DNA of 64,000 bases from positions 1-64,000 of the forward strand of contig NZ_WFLK01000003.1 in the NCBI RefSeq assembly GCF_009208565.1, read 5' to 3'. Under the pieces are notes generated by a model. It saw only the letters and a list, made by a program, of their open reading frames with translations. It searched no databases and was not told where the DNA came from. The translations under genes were made by a program, and so were the position numbers. Shown piece after piece: positions 1 through 9,217 of the stretch. The DNA is from Janthinobacterium aquaticum (lineage in GTDB: Bacteria; Pseudomonadota; Gammaproteobacteria; Burkholderiales; Burkholderiaceae_D). Every line of letters begins with the position of its first letter. The stretch's first letter is position 1.

Positions 1-2652
1 AGCTGTAGCTGCCATCCGGATTGACGGTAACCGTGCCATGCGACGGATCGCTGGCCTTGGTGTAGGTAACGGTGTCGCCATCCACATCACTCGCGGGTGG
101 CAGATTGCCGGTCTTGACCGTGTCTTCTGCCGTGGTAATTGTGGTGCCGCTGCCGACTGGCGCATCGTTGACCGGATCGATCACGATATTGACCACATAG
201 GTATTGCTGCCGCCCTTGCCGTCGCTCACCGTGTAGGTAAAGCTATCGGCGCCGTTATAGTCGGCAACCGGGGTGTAAGTGTAGCTGCCGTTGGCGTTGA
301 CCACGACTGTGCCATGCGCCGGATCGCTGGCTTTGGTGTACGTGACCGTATCGCCATCGACGTCAGTGGCCGCCGGCAAGGTACCTGTCTTGACCGTGTC
401 TTCATCCAGGGTCACGCTGTCATTGCCAGCCACCGGCGCATCGTTGACCGGGCTGACCGTAATGGCTACCGTGTACGTGTTGCTGCCGCCGTTGCCATCG
501 CTGACCGTATAGGTAAAGCTGTCGGCGCCGTTGTAGTTGGCCACCGGCGTATAGGTGTAAGTGCCGTTGGAATTGACCACCACCGTGCCGTGCGCAGGAT
601 CGCTGCCCTTGCTGTAGGTGACAGTGTCGCCATCGACGTCGCTGGCCACCGGCAGGTTGCCGGTCTTGGCCGTGTCTTCGGCGGTGGTAATGGCCGTGCC
701 GGCAGCGGTTGGCGCATCGTTGACCGGGCTGACGGTGACGGCTACCGTATACGTATTGCTGCCGCCGTTGCCGTCGCTCACCGTATAGGTAAAGCTGTCG
801 GCACCGTTGTAGTTGGCCACCGGCGTATAGGTGTAAGTGCCGTTGGAATTGACCACCACGGTGCCATGGGCCGGGTTGCTGCCCTTGCTGTAGGTAACGG
901 TGTCGCCATCGACGTCGCTGGCCACCGGCAGATTGCCGGTCTTGGCCGTGTCTTCGGCGGTGCCAATGGCCGTACCGGAAGCGGTTGGCGCATCATTGAC
1001 CGGGCTCACAGTTACCGCCACGGTGTAGGTATTGCTGCCGCCGTTGCCGTCGCTCACCGTGTAGGTAAAGCTGTCGGCGCCATTGTAGTTGGCTACCGGC
1101 GTATAGGTGTAAGTGCCGTTGGAATTGACCACCACCGTGCCATGGGCCGGATCGCTGCCCTTGCCGTAGGTGACAGTATCGCCATCGACGTCGCTGGCCA
1201 CCGGCAGATTGCCGGTCTTGGCCGTGTCTTCGGCGGTGCCAATGGCCGTACCGGAAGCGGTTGGCGCATCGTTGACCGGGCTGACAGTGACCGCCACGGT
1301 GTAGGTATTGCTGCCGCCATTGCCATCGCTGACGGTATAGGTAAAGCTGTCGGCGCCATTGTAGTTGGCTACCGGCGTATAGGTGTAAGTGCCGTTGGAA
1401 TTGACCACCACCGTGCCGTGCGCAGGATCGCTGCCCTTGCTGTAGGTGACAGTGTCGCCATCGACGTCGCTGGCCACCGGCAGGTTGCCGGTCTTGGCCG
1501 TGTCTTCGGCGGTGCCAATGGCCGTGCCGGAAGCGGTTGGCGCATCATTGACCGGGCTGACGGTGATGGCTACGGTATAGGTATTGCTGCCGCCATTGCC
1601 GTCGCTCACCGTATAGGTAAAGCTGTCGGCGCCGTTGTAGTTGGCCACGGGCGTATAGGTGTAAGTGCCGTTGGAATTGACCACCACCGTGCCATGGGCC
1701 GGGTCGCTGCCCTTGCTGTAGGTAACGGTATCGCCATCGACGTCGCTGGCCACCGGCAGGTTGCCCGACTTGGCCGTGTCTTCGGCGGTGCCAATGGCCG
1801 TGCCGGAAGCGGTTGGCGCGTCATTGACCGGGCTGACGGTGATGGCTACGGTATAGGTATTGCTGCCGCCATTGCCGTCGCTCACCGTATAGGTAAAGCT
1901 GTCGGCGCCGTTGTAATTGGCCACCGGCGTATAGGTATAAGTGCCGTTGGAATTGACCACCACGGTGCCATGGGCCGGGTTGCTGCCCTTGCTGTAGGTA
2001 ACGGTGTCGCCATCGACGTCGGTGGCCGCTGGCAAGCTGCCCGACTTGGTCGTGTCTTCAGCGGTGCTAATGGCCGTGCCGGAGGCGGTTGGCGCATCGT
2101 TGACCGGGCTGACGGTGACGGCCACGGTATAGGTATTGCTGCCGCCATTGCCGTCGCTCACCGTATAGGTAAAGCTGTCGGCGCCGTTATAGTTGGCCAC
2201 TGGCGTATAGGTGTAAGTGCCGTTGGAATTGACCACCACCGTGCCGTGCGCAGGATCACTGCCCTTGCTGTAGGTGACGGTATCGCCATCGACGTCGGTG
2301 GCCGCTGGCAGGCTGCCCGACTTCGTCGTGTCTTCAGCGGTGCTAATGGCCGTGCCGGAGGCGGTTGGCGCATCGTTGACCGGACTGACAGTGATGGCTA
2401 CGGTGTAGGTATTGCTGGCACCCTTGGTATCGGTCACCTTGTAAGTAAAGCTGTCCGCGCCATTGTAGTTGGCCGTTGGGGTATAGAGGTAGGTGCCGTT
2501 GGCATTGACCACCACCGTGCCGTGCGCAGGGTCGCTGCCCTTGCTGTAGGTGATGCTGTCTCCATCGATATCGGTAGCGCTTGGCAGGCTGCCGGACTTG
2601 AGCGTGTCTTCAGCAATGGTAAAGGCGGTGCCGGACGCCGTCGGCGCATTAT
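1..2652 (-). repeat. Near-identical tandem repeat array, 276-bp unit (9 full copies plus a partial)
   Basis: Unit boundaries marked by the same TTGACCGG-containing string fall at 169, 445, 721, 997, 1273, 1549, 1825, 2101, 2377 and 2653, exactly 276 bp apart. Each unit encodes 92 residues. The central units differ by only a few bases, while the outermost ones (169-444 and 2377-2652) are more diverged. This is usual for arrays homogenised by recombination. The array continues past position 1. Confidence 0.95.
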
Positions 2653-4465
2653 TGGCCGCCGGGTCGGCAAAGTCGACCACGATATCGGAGCGCGCGGCAC
2701 CGGTAACGGCGCTGGCCAGCACGCCGCTGAAAGCGCCGTTGCCGAAGCTGACGCCAAAGTTGCTGATGTCATTGGCGTTGGCGTGCGCCGTGGCGTTGCC
2801 AGTGAATTTCAAGACGGCGGTGGTGGCGCTGGTGCGCGTCACTTCGGCCGTCAGGCCGGCTGGCGTATTGGAAAAAGTAACGCCGGACAACGCCGAACCA
2901 TCGCTGCCGCTAAAAGTATTGCTGCCACCATTATTGAGTGTAATGGTCGATGTCATCGTAAAGGAGCCATCATTGGCGGTCGCCTCGACGAAGTTGGTAG
3001 TACTATAGCTGAGCTTGGCGGCTGGGGTATCAACGATATTGGTGGGACCAGCCCATTTGGGGCCGACGCTGAAATCAAGCGCGAAATACGCCGTGCCCGT
3101 GCCGCCATTCACACCCGATTTGACATTGATGGAACTAAGTGAATCGTAATAAACCTTGACCCGGAAACCATCGTCATAGATAAGGTCATTCGGCGCCGGG
3201 CTGTTGCTCGTGTAAAGAAAGATAACCGAGCCGTCTGCCTGCACAGTGGGCACTAGTTTGGTGGCGGTAGATAACTCATACCTGGCAAAGCCGCTGAACA
3301 CCTGATACTGGCGATCCGTGCCACTGGTGCTCGATGTATCGATGTCATACGAGTTGATCGCCACATTTTGCAAGGTCACCGCCGTGCCGGTGCCCGCGCC
3401 AGTGTAGGTGCCTGCCTTGTAGAAAGCGATCGTGAAGGTGACGCCGCCGCCAGCCGTCGTCACGTTCATATTCGGCTGAAAAAACTTGGTTTCAGAAGAC
3501 GGTTTTCCACTGGCGTCATCGTAGACGCTAAAGGTAGCCCGGTCCACCGTGGTAGTCACTATTGCGTCGATGGCCTGGCCGCTGAGGGTGATGACGTTGC
3601 TGAAGCGCATTACGTCGCCGGTCGATCTGCCACTGCCACTGCCGCTGACGCTGGTGGCACCATTGAAGTCCAGCGTCTGCCAGTTGGCGTTATACACCGT
3701 GTCCACCGCCAGCTCGCCCTGCCAGCCGGCGCGGTCCAGCGCCATGGCGGCCGTTTCGATGGCGCCGTGCTGCGTTTCCAGGGTCCAGTTGCCGTGGAAG
3801 GCAGCCGAACCGGTGACATCGGTCGAGGCAGCGACGTCGGCCTGGGTCAATGCCGCCAGACGATCGACAAAGGCCTGGCCGGCCGCGCCTTCGGCCACAT
3901 CGCAGCCGTAGATCAGCAGGTCGCCATCGGCCGTCAACGACTGGCCCAATTGCGCGAACTGGTCGCGGTATTGCTCGATATTGGCGCCCGAAATGGTCGA
4001 ACCCAGTTCGATCTGGCCGCTTGATCCATGCGTGACCAGATGGATTGCATCGACCGGTGCATGGCCCTGCAGGGCCGCCAGCATCTGCTGCAAACCGTCA
4101 CGCGTATGGTCGAGCACCACGACTTCGACGCCTTCGCGCACGCCGGCTACCAGTTGCTGCAGGTTGACAACGTTATCTTCGATAAACACGATTTCCTGGC
4201 GCGCCGGCGCCACTGCCGGCGCCGCCACGGCAGCCGGGGTGGTGACCGCCTGCTTCTCGGCGGCGGCGCGTTCGGCTGTCGCGCCATCGGCGGCGGCGTG
4301 TTCGGCCGCTGCCCGGGCCGCGACTGCGGTATCGACTGCCGCACCGTCAAACATGATGCGCTGTTCTAGCACCAGCGGCGCCGGCGCGCGGCGCTTGAGA
4401 GCGCGGCGGGCAGGAGCGTTGGTCGTTGTGGAAGCTTGAATGACGGTGCGATCAGGATTTTTCAT
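1..4465 (-). CDS. Giant DUF4347 / tandem-repeat surface protein (5' part; 3' end beyond window)
   Basis: At least 1,488 residues are in the window; the rest lies beyond position 1. Residues 33-42 (LEQRIMFDGA) are a variant of the LEPR-x-LFDGA motif at the head of many giant secreted proteins. An Ala-rich linker follows, then a DUF4347 domain at about residues 92-250 with THGSSG around H146 and YGCDVA around C188. A non-repetitive stretch leads to tandem 92-residue Ig/cadherin-like repeats from about residue 605. Each repeat carries NDAPTASG and a DVDGD calcium-type motif. There is no Sec signal peptide, which fits type I secretion through a C-terminal signal. The ATG at 4465 follows the HlyD gene by 32 bases, and a TolC gene precedes that, so the three probably form one operon. 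Likely role: cell-surface adhesin or biofilm matrix protein (inference). Its length and C-terminus cannot be seen. Confidence 0.88.
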   Translation of the reverse strand, partial: MKNPDRTVIQASTTTNAPARRALKRRAPAPLVLEQRIMFDGAAVDTAVAARAAAEHAAADGATAERAAAEKQAVTTPAAVAAPAVAPARQEIVFIEDNVVNLQQLVAGVREGVEVVVLDHTRDGLQQMLAALQGHAPVDAIHLVTHGSSGQIELGSTISGANIEQYRDQFAQLGQSLTADGDLLIYGCDVAEGAAGQAFVDRLAALTQADVAASTDVTGSAAFHGNWTLETQHGAIETAAMALDRAGWQGELAVDTVYNANWQTLDFNGATSVSGSGSGRSTGDVMRFSNVITLSGQAIDAIVTTTVDRATFSVYDDASGKPSSETKFFQPNMNVTTAGGGVTFTIAFYKAGTYTGAGTGTAVTLQNVAINSYDIDTSSTSGTDRQYQVFSGFARYELSTATKLVPTVQADGSVIFLYTSNSPAPNDLIYDDGFRVKVYYDSLSSINVKSGVNGGTGTAYFALDFSVGPKWAGPTNIVDTPAAKLSYSTTNFVEATANDGSFTMTSTITLNNGGSNTFSGSDGSALSGVTFSNTPAGLTAEVTRTSATTAVLKFTGNATAHANANDISNFGVSFGNGAFSGVLASAVTGAARSDIVVDFADPAANNAPTASGTAFTIAEDTLKSGSLPSATDIDGDSITYSKGSDPAHGTVVVNANGTYLYTPTANYNGADSFTYKVTDTKGASNTYTVAITVSPVNDAPTASGTAISTAEDTTKSGSLPAATDVDGDTVTYSKGSDPAHGTVVVNSNGTYTYTPVANYNGADSFTYTVSDGNGGSNTYTVAVTVSPVNDAPTASGTAISTAEDTTKSGSLPAATDVDGDTVTYSKGSNPAHGTVVVNSNGTYTYTPVANYNGADSFTYTVSDGNGGSNTYTVAITVSPVNDAPTASGTAIGTAEDTAKSGNLPVASDVDGDTVTYSKGSDPAHGTVVVNSNGTYTYTPVANYNGADSFTYTVSDGNGGSNTYTVAITVSPVNDAPTASGTAIGTAEDTAKTGNLPVASDVDGDTVTYSKGSDPAHGTVVVNSNGTYTYTPVANYNGADSFTYTVSDGNGGSNTYTVAVTVSPVNDAPTASGTAIGTAEDTAKTGNLPVASDVDGDTVTYGKGSDPAHGTVVVNSNGTYTYTPVANYNGADSFTYTVSDGNGGSNTYTVAVTVSPVNDAPTASGTAIGTAEDTAKTGNLPVASDVDGDTVTYSKGSNPAHGTVVVNSNGTYTYTPVANYNGADSFTYTVSDGNGGSNTYTVAVTVSPVNDAPTAAGTAITTAEDTAKTGNLPVASDVDGDTVTYSKGSDPAHGTVVVNSNGTYTYTPVANYNGADSFTYTVSDGNGGSNTYTVAITVSPVNDAPVAGNDSVTLDEDTVKTGTLPAATDVDGDTVTYTKASDPAHGTVVVNANGSYTYTPVADYNGADSFTYTVSDGKGGSNTYVVNIVIDPVNDAPVGSGTTITTAEDTVKTGNLPPASDVDGDTVTYTKASDPSHGTVTVNPDGSYS

Positions 4466-4497
4466 GGCGTATTTTTATCAGTGATTTTTGCAGGGGG

Positions 4498-5316
4498 TTA
4501 TTTGCCAGCGGGCGGCGTCAGTGCGACCCGTCCGCTCATGCCAGCGATCAATTCAGGAAACTTTCCGTCGATGGCAGCCGACAACTTGACGGACTGGCTG
4601 ACCGGGTCGACGCGTGCGCCGATGCGCTGCACCTTGGCCGGATAAGTCTTGCCGGTTTCATCAATGGCCACCTGGAACGAATGGCCGGGCTTGAGCCAGG
4701 CCAGCCAGCGCGACGGCACGATAAATTCCAGTTCCAGCGCGGAGTCGTCGATGATTTCCAGCAGCGCCTGGCCCGCCTGCACATATTGCTGCTCGCGCAC
4801 CTTCTGCTCGGTGACGCGGCCCGAAAACGGCGCCGGTATGCTGCATTTGCCGATAACAGCAGCGCCGTAGGCCAGTTCGGCTTTCGCCTTGCCCACTTCA
4901 GCCTCCGACACCTCGAGTTCAACCTTGCCGATCGAACGCAGTTCTTCCAGGCGCTTGTTGGCGTTGTAGGTATGCTCGGCAGCAGAGAGCATGGCCTTGG
5001 CCTTTTCACGCTGCGCCTGCTGCAGCGAACAATCAAGCGAGATCAGTGTCTGGCCAGCGCGAAAACTGCCGCCTTCTGTGACGCTAATACGGCTGATGCG
5101 GGCGCCAACCTCGGCCGCGATGGTGGTAAAGCGGCGCGGCGACAACTGCGCGCGCACCTCCTGGCGCTCCATCGCCGCGCGCGGGGCGGCAGCGGCTGCA
5201 GGTGCGGCTGCACGCGGTGCCGGGGCTGCCGGCGCAGCAGCCGGTGCGGCAGCGGCCAGCACCGGTGCTGCCAGCGTGGCCAGCACGGCCCAGCGGCCAA
5301 GGCTGGCCTTCATCAT
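4498..5316 (-). CDS. HlyD/RND-type periplasmic adaptor protein
   Basis: A 272-residue membrane-fusion protein expected to bridge an inner-membrane pump to an outer-membrane TolC channel. The N-terminus has a signal peptide followed by a Pro/Ala-rich linker. A split biotinyl-lipoyl-like domain is visible at roughly residues 62-95 (GARISRISVTEG) and 155-190 (IPAPFSGRVTEQKV), around an alpha-helical hairpin at about 97-150. A beta-barrel region follows. Its ATGA start overlaps the stop of the upstream TolC gene, indicating translational coupling, and the adhesin gene begins 32 bases downstream. It is short for the family. The signal peptide resembles RND adaptors rather than HlyD proteins anchored by a membrane helix. 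Its exact pump partner is not in the window. Confidence 0.85.
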   Translation of the reverse strand: MMKASLGRWAVLATLAAPVLAAAAPAAAPAAPAPRAAAPAAAAAPRAAMERQEVRAQLSPRRFTTIAAEVGARISRISVTEGGSFRAGQTLISLDCSLQQAQREKAKAMLSAAEHTYNANKRLEELRSIGKVELEVSEAEVGKAKAELAYGAAVIGKCSIPAPFSGRVTEQKVREQQYVQAGQALLEIIDDSALELEFIVPSRWLAWLKPGHSFQVAIDETGKTYPAKVQRIGARVDPVSQSVKLSAAIDGKFPELIAGMSGRVALTPPAGK

Positions 5317-6827
5317 TGGGCCACCACTGGCGCCTGCACGCCCTTGTTCCAGCCAGCCATGCCCTTGCCGACTTCACTGGTCAACTGCTCCAGCGACATC
5401 TCGGACACGCTGCCCAGCACCGGCTCCATGCCGATCGTGGCCTGTACCTTGCTGCCGGCCGCCTGCAGTTGCGCCAGCGACTGATAACGGCGCAGCAGAC
5501 TGAGGATGGCGGTGGTGCTGTTGGCCACTTCTTCCAGCTTGCCCTGGGTTTCAGCCGTACCGCGGTTTTTCACATGCACGGCGATTTTTGCATCGGCCTG
5601 CCAGATTTCATCGGCGCGCAGATACTGCTTGTAAGCGATCTGGTATTGCAGGCGCGACAGATGCACCTGGGTCAGGATCGTCATTTGCGCCGTCATGCGA
5701 CGCTGGTCGGCCAGCTTGACGCCGGCTTCGGCCATGCGCTTTTGCGCCGGACCGGACAGCAGATTGAACAGGTTGTACGACAGATGAACGCCGGCATCGT
5801 TCCAGCGGTTGTTGATCATGTAGCGATCACTGTCATAGCGCAGGTCGTAATTGAACGACAGATTCGGGAACATGCGCAGCATGACGCGGCGCGTTTCTTC
5901 GGTTGCAATGCGCGCGTTGTAGAACTGTTCGCGGATATCGGCGTTTTGCGTGACGGCCAGTTCTTCCATGCGTTCAACCGGCATGTCCAGCATCGAAGCA
6001 TCGACTTCCGAGCCCGGATCGCGTACTTCGATCACCTGACCCAGCGGGGCATTGACCAGATTGGCCAGTTCGATACGGCCCGACGACAGTTCCTGCTCGA
6101 TGCTTTCTAGCAAACGCAGGTTTTCCAGCAACTGGCGCTGATAACGCAGCGAATCGACTGGCGAACGCAGGCGCTCGGCTTCGGCCTTGCGCGCATCTTT
6201 CAGGGCGCTTTCGGCCAGGATGATCGTTTGCTCGACTTCGGCGCGCAGTTTTTGCGCGCTGGCGGTACGCCAGAATGCCGTGCGCACATCCTGGATCAGG
6301 GTGTGCATGGCCTTGCGGCGGCGCTCGCCGGCGATATTGACACGGTCAGCCGATTGCTTGGCGGTAATGTAGCTCATGCCGAAGTCCAGCGCATTCCAGG
6401 TCAGGCCCAGGTCGTACGCTGCATGGCTGCGCTCGGACGAAATATAGGGATTGGCCAGCGACGGCTTGCCGGTCACCGAATCGACACTGCGGGTAATCAA
6501 CTCTTCGCTGCGGGTGGTATAGCCGGCATTGGCCATCAGGCGCGGCAGCATGTCCCAGTTGGCGCTGTCGAGCTGGTTCATGGCCAGCGCCTCTTCCATC
6601 ACGCGCGTACGACGCTCGAGGTTGTATTTCAAGGCGCGCGCAATGGCTTCGTCCATGGTCAGCTGGCCCACTACCGGTGGCACGGCCTCCATCGCCGCCT
6701 GCCGGTCCAGCGTGGTCTGCGTGACCAGGTCATTGCTTGACAACGGTTGTACTTGAACGGTGCCACACGCCGTCAGCATGACGGTGACGCAAGCCGCTAC
6801 GGCTCGGACGATAAGTTTTTTTTGCAT
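5313..6827 (-). CDS. TolC-family outer membrane efflux/secretion protein (lipoprotein)
   Basis: A 504-residue OEP/TolC-family protein forming the outer-membrane channel of a tripartite secretion system. A type II signal peptide with lipobox LTAC (Cys21) indicates lipidation, as in NodT/OprM-type channels. Two long helical repeats are recognisable, for example DLGLTWNALDFGMSY around residue 145 and a related SYNLFNLLSG segment in the second half. It is first in a minus-strand operon (TolC, HlyD, giant repeat protein), so it probably exports the giant protein. An AT-rich region of about 250 bp upstream (6828-7075) probably holds the operon promoter. No transport ATPase gene is present in the visible part of the locus. 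Confidence 0.88.
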   Translation of the reverse strand: MQKKLIVRAVAACVTVMLTACGTVQVQPLSSNDLVTQTTLDRQAAMEAVPPVVGQLTMDEAIARALKYNLERRTRVMEEALAMNQLDSANWDMLPRLMANAGYTTRSEELITRSVDSVTGKPSLANPYISSERSHAAYDLGLTWNALDFGMSYITAKQSADRVNIAGERRRKAMHTLIQDVRTAFWRTASAQKLRAEVEQTIILAESALKDARKAEAERLRSPVDSLRYQRQLLENLRLLESIEQELSSGRIELANLVNAPLGQVIEVRDPGSEVDASMLDMPVERMEELAVTQNADIREQFYNARIATEETRRVMLRMFPNLSFNYDLRYDSDRYMINNRWNDAGVHLSYNLFNLLSGPAQKRMAEAGVKLADQRRMTAQMTILTQVHLSRLQYQIAYKQYLRADEIWQADAKIAVHVKNRGTAETQGKLEEVANSTTAILSLLRRYQSLAQLQAAGSKVQATIGMEPVLGSVSEMSLEQLTSEVGKGMAGWNKGVQAPVVAQ

Positions 6828-7075
6828 GGAATGTAGGCGGAGATAGATTGGACAGCGAAAATTGTTGTTTTATTACACTCAATTTACTATTAAGCAATAT
6901 TGATTTGCGCTGATTATATTTAACGCAGACCTTTCTGCCTAGATTCAAAGATGGCTTTACAACAAATTACGCTGCAAAAATGCAATTTATTTTTGTGGAC
7001 ATTTTTTAAAACACTGTTTTGATAATTACAATGAAATAGTTTCCACAAACAAAGTACATTTTCCCCGTCGAAGGC

Positions 7076-7107
7076 AAAAAAATACCCGGCCAACTGCACC
7101 GGGTATT
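7076..7107 (-). terminator. Rho-independent terminator of the RNB ribonuclease gene
   Basis: A perfect 9-bp inverted repeat (7081-7089 with 7099-7107, AATACCCGG/CCGGGTATT) with a 9-base loop is followed on the minus strand by a run of seven T (7082-7076). It lies just after the stop at 7129. Confidence 0.9.
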
Positions 7108-7128
7108 GACAAATAGGAAAACCGCCAA

Positions 7129-9192
7129 TTAACTTGATACGCTGTCGCTCTCTGCGGTTGTTTCGGCCAGCTGCGTTTCCGCCGCCGGATCGGCTGGCTC
7201 AACGGCCTCGCCGGGCGTTTCGCCACCCTGATCTTCCTCGTCCTGCTCACCGTCATGCTCACCGGCGGCGCCCTCGGGCGCGGCAGCGATCTCCAGCAGG
7301 CGCGCTTCGATGGTCAGGTCAACCTCATCCCAGCGCAGCAGGTCGAGCTTGACCTGGGCGCCGCGCGCCACCGACGGCATGCCCGGCAGCTTGATCACCA
7401 GCGGAATATCGACCAGGCGCAGGATTTCGTCCTTCAGCACCACTGCCTCGACCTGGCGTGCGTTTTCCTGGCTCAGCCAGCGCAGGCACCAGTAGCGTTC
7501 CATATTCGACTGGAAGTCGCCATAAGCGGCATACGCAGCATCGAAAGCCGAAACAATGGCAAACAGGTTGGCGTCGCGCGGCTTGAACGGCGCCACCAGC
7601 GGCGCCGTCACGCCATGCTCGGCGCAGGCAAGAATCTGCCACTGGTTGACCAGGTCGGTATAGCGGCGCAGCGGCGAGGTGCTCCATGCATACTGATCCA
7701 CACCCAGTCCCTGGTGCGGCGCAGCGTGCGTGACCATGCGCACCGCCATCTTGGCGGCCCAGCCATTGCCATTGCCGCCGCCCTGGGCGCGATAGATGCC
7801 GGGCACGCCATGGTCGTGCAGCAGCTTGCCCCAGGTGCTGTTGGCAAAGATCATCAGCTCGGCCACGATCTTGTCGAGCGGCGCGCCACGCTTGCGGCGC
7901 AGCACCGTGACCACATCGTCTTCCACATAGAAGTTGAAATCGACGCGGTTGTTCTGCTCGGGCTTGAGGCCAAACGCCTCGCGCTTTTTCATGCGGCCCT
8001 GTTCCAGTTGCTGCGCCCATTGCCACAGCACGGCCAGGTCGGCCTTGTGCGGATACTCGCCTTCGCCGCTGGCCAGGGTTTCTTCGTTGACCAGGTCGTC
8101 GAGCTGGTTATGGCGCAAGTTGTTCGCAATTGGCACCAGTTCGGCGCGCGTTACGGTATCGACGACAGCCCAGTCGGCCTTCGGGTCAAGCGTGGCGTAC
8201 AGCGACAGCGCCGGGCAGGTCGTGCCTTCGGCCAGCGTAAAGGCGTCAACGATTTCATCGGGCAGCATGGTGATCTTGTCGCCGGGCATATACACGGTCG
8301 ACATGCGCTGGCGCGCCATCTTGTCGATCACGTCGTCGGGACGGATGCCCAGGCCGGGCGCGGCAATATGAATGCCGACCACCACCATGCCGTCTGGCAA
8401 AGTCTGTACCGAAAACGCATCATCGATTTCGGTGGTGGTCACGTCATCGATGGAAAACGCCGCTACCTCAGCCTGTGGCAGCTTGGCCGTCACGCCTGGC
8501 ACCGGTACGGAAGGAAAGCCCGCGCCTTTGGGGAAGTTCTCGAACAGGAACTTCGACAAATGCAGGTCTTTCGGCGCGGCCACGCCGCCCACGGCCAGCA
8601 TCAGGCGCTGCGGCGTGGTGTGCAGCTCATTGCAGGCCGCTTCGAGCGCCTTGTATTCGATAGTGTTCTTGTCGGGCTTGAACAGCAGTTGCAACACCAG
8701 TGGCTGCATTGATGCCGGCAAGATATTCTGCTTGAGTTCTTCCACATAGGCCGCCTGCACCAGCGCCTGCTGCTTTTTCTTTTCAATGCCGGTCAGCGCC
8801 GCCTTGAGCGACGCTTCCGGCGCTGCCTTGTAGCGGCCGCGGCCTTTCTTGTAGAAATACACGGGCGCCGAGTGCAGCGACAGGATCAGGCCGGCAGCCT
8901 CGGCGGCCAGCGGCGCATGGCCGAAATACTCAAGACCCAGCTCGGCAAAGCCGAACTCTTCTTCACCAGCGACTTCCCACAGGAAATCGAGGTCGACATC
9001 AGCGGCAACCGCCTTGGCCTGCTCGAGCAATTCGGCTGGCGACGGCTTTTCATATTGCAGCAGCACATCCTTGGTCTTGACCTTGGTGCGCTTGCCGCTG
9101 GCCATCTCGACCTGGTATGCCTCGCCTGCCTGCGACAGGACCGTGCCGACCTTGAAATCGCCGGATTCTTCAAAAAATAAATTCATCGTCAT
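7129..9192 (-). CDS. RNB-domain (RNase II family) exoribonuclease
   Basis: A 687-residue protein with an RNB catalytic domain from about residue 240. The signature AFSIDDVTTTEIDDAF supplies the Asp cluster that coordinates magnesium for 3'-5' hydrolysis of RNA. The N-terminal part is a small-beta/linker region with DLDFLWE..GEEEFGF. A C-terminal segment (about 600-635) resembles an S1-type barrel, and the last 45 residues are a very acidic low-complexity tail. It is shorter than RNase R and diverged from RNase II, matching the RNB-domain ribonucleases common in Burkholderiales. It follows ubiC by 25 bases and may be co-transcribed with the mpl group. Alternative Met at residue 3. Confidence 0.88.
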   Translation of the reverse strand: MTMNLFFEESGDFKVGTVLSQAGEAYQVEMASGKRTKVKTKDVLLQYEKPSPAELLEQAKAVAADVDLDFLWEVAGEEEFGFAELGLEYFGHAPLAAEAAGLILSLHSAPVYFYKKGRGRYKAAPEASLKAALTGIEKKKQQALVQAAYVEELKQNILPASMQPLVLQLLFKPDKNTIEYKALEAACNELHTTPQRLMLAVGGVAAPKDLHLSKFLFENFPKGAGFPSVPVPGVTAKLPQAEVAAFSIDDVTTTEIDDAFSVQTLPDGMVVVGIHIAAPGLGIRPDDVIDKMARQRMSTVYMPGDKITMLPDEIVDAFTLAEGTTCPALSLYATLDPKADWAVVDTVTRAELVPIANNLRHNQLDDLVNEETLASGEGEYPHKADLAVLWQWAQQLEQGRMKKREAFGLKPEQNNRVDFNFYVEDDVVTVLRRKRGAPLDKIVAELMIFANSTWGKLLHDHGVPGIYRAQGGGNGNGWAAKMAVRMVTHAAPHQGLGVDQYAWSTSPLRRYTDLVNQWQILACAEHGVTAPLVAPFKPRDANLFAIVSAFDAAYAAYGDFQSNMERYWCLRWLSQENARQVEAVVLKDEILRLVDIPLVIKLPGMPSVARGAQVKLDLLRWDEVDLTIEARLLEIAAAPEGAAGEHDGEQDEEDQGGETPGEAVEPADPAAETQLAETTAESDSVSS

Positions 9193-9217
9193 ACTTTATT
9201 CAATAATGTATCGGTTG

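Noticed and set aside
1..2652. Considered as a CRISPR array
   Set aside because: The units are 276 bp, contiguous, in frame and coding, with no short repeat/spacer structure.
38..3142. A plus-strand open frame of about 1,030 codons across the repeat array
   Set aside because: It is the antisense of the 276-bp coding repeats, where a bias against stops in one unit is copied to all. The minus-strand frame has a start, RBS context, DUF4347 domain and repeat domains.
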